This document shows positions 6,727-12,157 of a DNA stretch of 12,157 nucleotides, piece after piece. The translations under genes were made by a program, and so were the position numbers. The stretch is from positions 1 through 12,157 of the forward strand of contig JAWXCF010000080.1 of NCBI GenBank assembly GCA_034440515.1, written 5' to 3'. Each line of letters begins with the position of its first letter. Positions within the stretch are counted from its first letter, which is position 1. This DNA is from JAWXCF01 sp034440515 (GTDB lineage: Bacteria > Bacteroidota > Bacteroidia > CAILMK01). Below the pieces are notes generated by a model. The model ran no database searches. It was not told where the DNA came from and worked only from the letters and a program-made list of their open reading frames with translations.

Positions 6727-7731
6727 ATGATGAAAACGATACAGAAAAATATAGCTGCTATAATGCTTTTAGTTGTGAGCATAATGGTAATAAACTTGCA
6801 AGCAAACGCACAGTTTCAACGTCCAGAGCAAATACAGCTAAGCCAATTGCGTAGCAAAACCCTAATGGTAGTACTGTTAGAGCCTAGTACGCAATACCTA
6901 AAAGACAACCAGCAAAACAGACCTCAAGTAGATTTATATATGAATGCCATACAGAAGTTTAACGATATGTTGGCTGAAGTGGCTACCAATCACTACCACT
7001 ATGGTAAAAAGGTATTGACCGTAAAGGAAAACCAAATACAGGCAGAATTGAAAAAACCAACTGGTCCTAAAATGGCATTCTTGCAGTATGAATTAATAAT
7101 TGGGCAAGTAACTCCAAATATGTTGATTGAAATGTACTCAGGCGACAATACCACCAATGAACTTCGCAAAAAGTCAATTGCTGAAGGTTACAGCAAGCTA
7201 TCAGTTTATATGCCTGGTGTGGGTGCAGATAGAAAACTAGAACGTGTTATGTACATTCCTATGCAATGTGCCTACCCAACTAAGGGTGACTTAACATTTG
7301 CAGTGCAAAATATGGACAGGCTTTTGGCTGTATATCAAAAGAAACCGAAATACGAGTTAGACGAGTTTAAGACTGATGTTGATGCAAATAATCCTTATCT
7401 ATTTAAGCGTATGTTGCTAATAGATGTGAATATGATAGACCCAGACCTAACCGATGAAAAAGCACATAATTACTACAGAGGTAAAAAACTTCAACTAGTG
7501 GATTATGCTAAAGTAAATGAGGCAATTGTAAATCAAGATAGTGGTTTTGCCTATGTAATGGTGTTGCCTGCTAGCCCAGATAAATACGGCGCCAAAATAG
7601 AAACAATGCACTTAGTTGTTGATGCAAAAGATGGAAAAATATTGGGCAGATCTAAGCCAACCAGAATGGCAGGTAACAAAGTTGCCCTGAATATTGGTGG
7701 AAGTGAAATACAGGACTATTTAACTAAGTAG
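6727..7731 (+). CDS. Secreted protein of unknown function
   Basis: The product has 334 residues from the ATG at 6727. GTG 6721 and ATG 6730 are alternatives, and all leave the same signal peptide. Residues 1-28 are a Sec signal: K3 and K7, a hydrophobic core, and ANA before Q29. There is no lipobox cysteine, later membrane segment or T9SS sorting domain, so the mature protein is probably periplasmic. It mixes alpha and beta elements: KTLMVVLLEP, then a helical stretch, FLQYELIIGQVTPN, LERVMYIPMQCAYPT, YLFKRMLLIDVNMIDPDLT, FAYVMVLPASPDKYG, and HLVVDAKDGKILGR at the end. I recognise neither family nor catalytic motif. It diverges from cysS across about 130 bases and is followed after 52 bases, with no terminator, by a membrane protein, so the two may be co-transcribed. 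Weak -7-like boxes (TAAAATTG at 6682-6689, TATAATTG at 6714-6721) each miss consensus by one base. Confidence 0.85.
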   Translation: MMKTIQKNIAAIMLLVVSIMVINLQANAQFQRPEQIQLSQLRSKTLMVVLLEPSTQYLKDNQQNRPQVDLYMNAIQKFNDMLAEVATNHYHYGKKVLTVKENQIQAELKKPTGPKMAFLQYELIIGQVTPNMLIEMYSGDNTTNELRKKSIAEGYSKLSVYMPGVGADRKLERVMYIPMQCAYPTKGDLTFAVQNMDRLLAVYQKKPKYELDEFKTDVDANNPYLFKRMLLIDVNMIDPDLTDEKAHNYYRGKKLQLVDYAKVNEAIVNQDSGFAYVMVLPASPDKYGAKIETMHLVVDAKDGKILGRSKPTRMAGNKVALNIGGSEIQDYLTK

Positions 7732-7783
7732 ATAGAAACTATATCATTAGACTGGATAATGTGGGCCCATTTATTATTAGTTT

Positions 7784-9196
7784 GTGAATAGGCTCTCCAT
7801 TTCAGACAGGGCTTTTGTTAGGTACGTTAGTCTTACGCTTGCAATAATTTGTTGCCTTGGCGTACATTACATAAAGCAACCCGACGCAAAGTGGCGCAGC
7901 AATCAAGCTATAATGTGGGACGTGCAAGAATATTATGCATATCTGCCTGCTACTTTGATACATAAAGATTTAGGATTTAGCTATATAGATGCACAACCTC
8001 AAGCAATAAAAGATAAGGTATGGTTGCATCAGCCTGCCGATAAGGCTGGAAGTAGAGTAGGTAAAATGTCACTCGGTATGGCAGTAGCTTATACCCCATT
8101 TTTTCTTACAGCGTACGCAATAGATTTAAGTAGGGGAAATGTTCCAAACGGTTATTCTACTATATACCATTTGGCAATAGCCTTATCTGGTTTGGTCTAT
8201 TTAATTATAGGCTTAGCCTGTCTGGCGCTGTTTTGTTATAGGCTGAACCTTAGCATTCCAAGTATTTGCTTTGCCTTGATATGCCTTACATTTGGCACAA
8301 ACTTATTCTACTACTCACTATTTGACGGGGGTTTTAGTCACACCATTTTATTCGCATTGTTAGCAGGTATACTTATGTTAACCCAATTATGGTATAGCCA
8401 TCCAAAACTGTTATATACAATAGTATTAGCATTTAGCCTAGGATTAGCCATTCTTATTAGACCAATCAGCGTTTATATGGTAGTTATTCCTGTGTTTTGG
8501 ACTATTGGTTCTGGTTATAGAGTGGTATGGCATTATATTAAAACATATTGGAATCACATTTTATTAGCTGGCTTACTAGTATTGCTACTTATAGTCCCAC
8601 AATTATTGTATTGGCACGCAGTCACAGGGCAGTGGTTCTACTACAGCTATACCAATCAGGGCTTTTTCTTTGACAATCCGAAAATCATTCAGGGACTGTT
8701 TGGCTATCGTAAGGGTTGGTTTATTTATACCCCCATTGCTTTGCTTATATTTCCAAGTTTATTGCTACTCTATAAAGAGTTAAAACCACAATTTTGGAGC
8801 ATATTACTTTATCTTTTCATTCATCTATATGTCATATTTAGTTGGTGGTGTTGGTGGTATGGGGGCAGTTTTGGTACGCGCACTATGGTAGATACTTATG
8901 CTATATTAGGTATTGGCATTGCGCTGATATATATTAAACTAATGACTAGAACTGGGCAACCAATGCCAGCCTGGAGAAGTATAATAAAACCATTATTTAT
9001 TGTATATTGTGGTGGGTGTATTTGGTTAAATATGTTTCAGACGAAGCAATACAACAAACAAATAATACACTTTGACAGTATGAATAAAGATTTATACTGG
9101 GCTACCTTTCTCAAAAAGGATTCTTTGCAAAAAAATAAATTTGATAGCTTAGTTAGCCCACCTGATTATGAGGCTGCAATTAAAGGTGTAAGATAA
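7784..9196 (+). CDS. Polytopic membrane protein, probable GT-C type glycosyltransferase
   Basis: The product has 470 residues with about 11 predicted membrane spans (near 13-30, 97-114, 128-150, 155-178, 185-203, 208-240, 255-277, 305-330, 335-357, 365-386, 397-415). The start is GTG: an in-frame TAG lies at 7778-7780, and the next ATG (residue 44) would remove the first span. After span 1 a loop carries WDVQEYYAYLPA with D46 and E49. GT-C enzymes place their catalytic acidic residue in this first outside loop. KMSLGMAVAYTPFF and the ILIRP turn also fit ArnT/PMT-like families, which move sugars from polyprenyl-phosphate donors to acceptors on the outer face of the inner membrane. Donor and acceptor cannot be read from sequence. 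The C-terminal tail (about 416-470) is polar. The preceding secreted protein may be a partner by proximity only. No terminator is visible after the stop. Confidence 0.8.
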   Translation: MNRLSISDRAFVRYVSLTLAIICCLGVHYIKQPDAKWRSNQAIMWDVQEYYAYLPATLIHKDLGFSYIDAQPQAIKDKVWLHQPADKAGSRVGKMSLGMAVAYTPFFLTAYAIDLSRGNVPNGYSTIYHLAIALSGLVYLIIGLACLALFCYRLNLSIPSICFALICLTFGTNLFYYSLFDGGFSHTILFALLAGILMLTQLWYSHPKLLYTIVLAFSLGLAILIRPISVYMVVIPVFWTIGSGYRVVWHYIKTYWNHILLAGLLVLLLIVPQLLYWHAVTGQWFYYSYTNQGFFFDNPKIIQGLFGYRKGWFIYTPIALLIFPSLLLLYKELKPQFWSILLYLFIHLYVIFSWWCWWYGGSFGTRTMVDTYAILGIGIALIYIKLMTRTGQPMPAWRSIIKPLFIVYCGGCIWLNMFQTKQYNKQIIHFDSMNKDLYWATFLKKDSLQKNKFDSLVSPPDYEAAIKGVR

Positions 9197-9267
9197 TATC
9201 CTAAAATTTAATGTAGCACTTGTCAGGTATATGTGTTAAAACTCATACTATATGTAGGCTAAGACCT

Positions 9268-9275
9268 TAATTTTG
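9268..9275 (+). promoter_or_regulatory. -7 promoter box for the nuo operon
   Basis: TAATTTTG matches TANNTTTG exactly. It lies 48 bases before the nuoA ATG, so transcription would begin near 9282 with a leader of about 40 bases. No clear -33 TTTG is present at the expected spacing. The surrounding 127-base gap holds no other gene and no convincing terminator for the upstream membrane-protein gene. Confidence 0.5.
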
Positions 9276-9323
9276 TTGCAGAAACCAGTATTGAATCCAT
9301 TCATAACTGATTAAGATAAATAT

Positions 9324-9695
9324 ATGCAACAGCATTCCGTATTATACCAGTATTTACCTATCGTATTTCAAGCGTTTTTTGCACTAGCCTTTGTAGTAGG
9401 CAGTATGATTGCCAGCCATAAGTTAGGACCTAAGACTAGGACTAAACACAAGTTTGAGAGTTTTGAGTCAGGTATTCCCAGTGTTGGTAATGCTAGAGTA
9501 CCGTTTAATGTAAGGTATTTCTTGACGGCAATATTATTTGTATTGTTTGACGTAGAGGTTATATTTATGTATCCTTGGGCTGTCAACTTCAAAGAATTAG
9601 GCATACAAGGCTATGTGACTATGGGTATTTTCTTGTCTATATTTATGCTTGGTTTCTTATATATCATTAAAAAAGGTGCCTTGAAATGGGAGTAA
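9324..9695 (+). CDS. nuoA: NADH-quinone oxidoreductase subunit A
   Basis: NuoA is a small membrane subunit of respiratory complex I, located where the peripheral arm meets the proton-pumping arm. The 123-residue length is typical. There are three membrane helices (about 10-31, 64-84, 96-117). The conserved loop reads FESGIPSVGNARVPFNVRYF, with Ser49 where many homologues have Cys (ECG). The acidic FDVEV motif in helix 2 (D76, E78) and the following YPWA are intact. It is the first gene of the nuo cluster here, with a promoter box upstream; nuoB follows after a 93-base gap. Confidence 0.96.
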   Translation: MQQHSVLYQYLPIVFQAFFALAFVVGSMIASHKLGPKTRTKHKFESFESGIPSVGNARVPFNVRYFLTAILFVLFDVEVIFMYPWAVNFKELGIQGYVTMGIFLSIFMLGFLYIIKKGALKWE

Positions 9696-9788
9696 TCTCT
9701 TAACTAATTTGTTAGACTAATGGAATATATACCATATATAAGAACAAAGGGAGTTCTATTACATTAATTAAAGAAAGCAACAGATAAA

Positions 9789-10331
9789 ATGAGTGAGATA
9801 AATATGGGCCAGGCCCCTGAAGGAATTCAAGGATCGGGATTTTTTGCCACCAGTTTTGAAAAAGTTATTGCCCTAGCACGTAGTAACAGTTTGTGGCCAC
9901 TGCCATTTGCAACCAGTTGCTGTGGTATAGAGTTTATGGCGACTATGGCTAGCACTTATGACATTGCCAGATTTGGATCTGAACGACCTAGCTTTAGCCC
10001 ACGCCAAGCAGATATGCTAATGGTGATGGGGACTATAGCTAAAAAAATGGCTCCTGTAGTGCGCCAAGTATATGAGCAAATGGCTGAACCCAAATGGGTA
10101 ATGGCTGTTGGCGCGTGTGCCAGTAGTGGTGGCATATTTGACACCTACTCTGTACTTCAAGGCATTGACAAAATAGTACCTGTTGACGTATATGTACCAG
10201 GATGCCCTCCACGTCCGGAACAAATAATTGACGGACTAATGCGTGTTCAACATTTGGCTAAAAACGAGCCTTTGAAATATAGAGATAGTGACGAGTATAA
10301 GAAATTGTTATCAGGCTACGGCTTTGATTAA
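9789..10331 (+). CDS. nuoB: NADH-quinone oxidoreductase subunit B
   Basis: NuoB is the peripheral-arm subunit of complex I that holds iron-sulfur cluster N2, the last electron carrier before quinone. All four expected ligands are present: C44 and C45 in TSCCGIEFM, C110 in GACASSGG, and C139 in PGCPPRPE. Other family marks are ARFGSERPSFSPRQADMLMV and VDVYVPGCPPRPEQIIDGL. The 180 residues fall within the usual range. The ATG at 9789 gives a short, divergent N-terminus, as is common. nuoC follows after 31 bases. The 93 bases before it contain a small AGAAC/GTTCT inverted repeat (9741-9757) but no exact promoter box. Confidence 0.97.
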   Translation: MSEINMGQAPEGIQGSGFFATSFEKVIALARSNSLWPLPFATSCCGIEFMATMASTYDIARFGSERPSFSPRQADMLMVMGTIAKKMAPVVRQVYEQMAEPKWVMAVGACASSGGIFDTYSVLQGIDKIVPVDVYVPGCPPRPEQIIDGLMRVQHLAKNEPLKYRDSDEYKKLLSGYGFD

Positions 10332-10362
10332 TCTATACAACATCACTTAATACCATACTGTA

Positions 10363-10866
10363 ATGACGCAAACTGCAACTGAGCTGGTTCCACACATTCA
10401 ATCACTACTAGGTAATGACCTATTAGATGCATACCTAAGTTACGATATGACGACACTAGTAGTGAAGTCTAATGCTGTAATTAATGCACTGAAGACGCTA
10501 AAGGAAGATGAGAAACTAGATTTCCACTTTATGACTGACTTATGCGGTGTTCATTACCCTACTAATAAAGGGCTTGAGCTGGGTGTAGTATATCACCTAC
10601 ATAACTTTAAGACCAACATTAGAATTCGGATTGAGACATTCTTTAGCGAATTAGACCCACGCTTAGAAACTGCAACCACATTGTGGCCTGCAGCAAACTG
10701 GATGGAACGCGAAACCTATGATTTCTACGGAATTATATTTGAAGGTCACCCAGACTTGCGCAGAATATTGAATATGGACGACCTTGGAATGTTTCCTATG
10801 TTGAAATATAACCCTCTTGAAGATCAAACCCGTACAGACAAAAACGACAAAATGTTTGGCAGATAA
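10363..10866 (+). CDS. nuoC: NADH-quinone oxidoreductase subunit C (30 kDa subunit)
   Basis: NuoC is a peripheral-arm subunit of complex I that packs against NuoD and NuoB. It has 167 residues and is not fused to NuoD. The signature region is WMERETYDFYGIIFEGHPD (113-131) followed by LRRIL, with ERE at 115-117. The C-terminus EDQTRTDKNDKMFGR fits Bacteroidota NuoC. The stretch before it reads GMFPMLKYNP where most homologues have a G-x-P-x-R-K-D/E-x-P form, a modest departure. Its TAA stop shares one base with the nuoD ATG, so the two are likely translationally coupled. Confidence 0.95.
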   Translation: MTQTATELVPHIQSLLGNDLLDAYLSYDMTTLVVKSNAVINALKTLKEDEKLDFHFMTDLCGVHYPTNKGLELGVVYHLHNFKTNIRIRIETFFSELDPRLETATTLWPAANWMERETYDFYGIIFEGHPDLRRILNMDDLGMFPMLKYNPLEDQTRTDKNDKMFGR

Positions 10867-12110
10867 TGGCAACACCAATGGAAGAGATTATAGAAATTAC
10901 CAATTCAGATAAGAATGTAAATCCACTGGAGCAACTGCATAAGGAGGAGGACCACTATACACTAAACTTAGGACCAACCCACCCAGCTACGCACGGTGTG
11001 TTTCAGAATATATTGCAAATGGACGGTGAGCGCATAATGAGTGCAGAACCTACCATTGGCTACATACACAGGGCATTTGAAAAGATAGCAGAGTATAGAC
11101 CCTACTATCAAATAACCCCCTTAACTGATAGGCTAAATTACTGCTCGTCACCTATTAACAATATGGGTTGGCATATGACGGTAGAGAAACTATTGGGAAT
11201 ACAAACACCTAAACGTGTCGACTATTTACGCATCATATTGATGGAGTTGAGCAGAATATCAGACCACTTAATATGCAGTAGTGTAATAGGTGTAGATACT
11301 GGTGCCTACTCTGGATTCTTATATGTGTTTCAAGAGCGTGAGCACATCTATGACATATTTGAGGAAATATCTGGTGCTAGATTAACAACCAATATGGGTA
11401 GAATTGGTGGGTTTGAACGAGATATAACACCGAGAGCCATCCAAAAGTTAAAAGAATTCTTAGTAAGATTCCCAAAAACTTGGAAAGAATTTGAAGGCTT
11501 ATTCCAAAGGAACAGAATATTTATGGATCGTACCATTGGTGCAGGTCCTATATCTGCAGAGCGTGCCTTGGCTTATGGCTTTACTGGACCCAACCTGCGT
11601 GCAGCAGGTGTTGACTATGATGTTAGGGTTATGACGCCATATAGCAGCTATAATGACTTTGAGTTTGAAATTCCCATAGGTAACAATGGAGATACATATG
11701 ATAGGTTTCTAGTAAGAAATGCAGAAGTATGGGAAAGTCTGAAACTGATACAAGATGCCTTTGACAATTTGCCAGAAGGTCCCTACCACGCAGATGTACC
11801 TGACTTCTATTTACCACCTAAGGAAGATGTTTATAACAATATGGAAGCCCTAATCTATCACTTTAAAATAGTGATGGGTGAAACGGAAATACCTAAAGGT
11901 GAAGTGTATCACGCTGTAGAGGGGGGCAATGGTGAACTGGGATTTTACTTGGTTAGCGATGGAGGTAGAACTCCTTTTAGATTACATTTCCGCAGGCCTT
12001 GTTTTATATACTATCAGGCATACCCTGAAATGACAAAGGGTTCACTACTAAGTGACGCAGTATTGACTTTGAGTTCCCTAAATGTAATAGCAGGAGAATT
12101 AGACGCTTAA
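10866..12110 (+). CDS. nuoD: NADH-quinone oxidoreductase subunit D (49 kDa subunit)
   Basis: NuoD forms, with NuoB, the quinone-reduction pocket of complex I. The 414 residues are full length. LGPTHPATHGVF (35-46) contains H43, and LNYCSSPINN contains Y92. These correspond to the quinone headgroup His and Tyr of the family: their 49-residue spacing equals that of His38/Tyr87 in Thermus and His59/Tyr108 in bovine. Other marks are GARLTTNMGRIGG, ERALAYGFTGPNLRAAG, a VEGGNGELGFYLVSDGG stretch and FRLHFRRPCF. The end, NVIAGELDA, replaces the common D-P-V-M-G-E-x-D-R tail and seems typical of this group. The ATG at 10866 overlaps the nuoC stop (TAATG). The remaining 47 bases of the window hold no feature; nuoE and others presumably follow outside. 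Confidence 0.97.
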   Translation: MATPMEEIIEITNSDKNVNPLEQLHKEEDHYTLNLGPTHPATHGVFQNILQMDGERIMSAEPTIGYIHRAFEKIAEYRPYYQITPLTDRLNYCSSPINNMGWHMTVEKLLGIQTPKRVDYLRIILMELSRISDHLICSSVIGVDTGAYSGFLYVFQEREHIYDIFEEISGARLTTNMGRIGGFERDITPRAIQKLKEFLVRFPKTWKEFEGLFQRNRIFMDRTIGAGPISAERALAYGFTGPNLRAAGVDYDVRVMTPYSSYNDFEFEIPIGNNGDTYDRFLVRNAEVWESLKLIQDAFDNLPEGPYHADVPDFYLPPKEDVYNNMEALIYHFKIVMGETEIPKGEVYHAVEGGNGELGFYLVSDGGRTPFRLHFRRPCFIYYQAYPEMTKGSLLSDAVLTLSSLNVIAGELDA

Positions 12111-12157
12111 TCTGAATTAATAAATGTAGTTCGACTTATAATTCCTTTTATTTATAT

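Noticed and set aside
7766..7773. Palindrome TGGGCCCA between the secreted protein and the GT-C-like gene
   Set aside because: It has no loop and no following T-run, so it cannot be an intrinsic terminator. A short restriction-site-like palindrome is expected by chance.
7777..7784. Near-match to the -7 box (TTAGTTTG) before the GT-C-like gene
   Set aside because: It overlaps the GTG start codon itself, so transcription would begin inside the coding region. It also mismatches the strongly conserved A.
9227..9248. Possible hairpin GTAT...ATAC after the GT-C-like gene
   Set aside because: The stem is only four A/T-rich pairs and lacks a T-run, so it is not a credible terminator.

Overview
The window looks like a chromosomal piece from a low-GC Bacteroidota bacterium, most likely near Chitinophagaceae/Sphingobacteriales. 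This is inferred from several signs. Two adjacent proteins end in type IX secretion (T9SS) C-terminal sorting domains. Exact Bacteroidota-type -7 promoter boxes (TANNTTTG) sit upstream of three transcription units. No Shine-Dalgarno pattern is obvious. The nuoC and nuoD genes are separate, whereas Bacteroides has a nuoCD fusion. I see no tRNA, rRNA, CRISPR array, insertion sequence or phage block.

Left part (1-3745): the tail of one T9SS cargo protein, which begins before the window, ends at a strong intrinsic terminator. A very AT-rich gap of about 540 bases follows, with one clear promoter box. Then comes a large secreted protein of about 960 residues, with a beta-solenoid-like body, an Fn3-like module and a sorting domain, closed by a second terminator. 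These two genes are probably cell-surface or released proteins exported by the same machinery.

Middle (3746-6720): two small plus-strand genes of unknown function (161 and 100 aa) form a likely pair. The first has a general resemblance to phage connector-type DUF6712 proteins. They converge on a minus-strand operon of cysS (cysteinyl-tRNA synthetase) followed by a small J-domain protein with a C-terminal membrane anchor. The convergent genes share the palindrome TTAA for their stop codons.

Right-middle (6721-9196): a secreted protein of unknown family (334 aa) is followed after 52 bases by an integral membrane protein of about 11 segments that resembles GT-C glycosyltransferases.

Right end (9197-12157): the start of the respiratory complex I operon, nuoA-nuoB-nuoC-nuoD, with its own promoter box. 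The remaining nuo genes presumably follow outside the window. NuoB keeps all four cluster-N2 cysteines, and NuoD keeps the quinone-site His and Tyr, so this looks like a working complex I.

I found no convincing new multi-gene system. The least explained parts are the 161/100-aa pair, the secreted-protein/GT-C pair and the anchored J-protein behind cysS.
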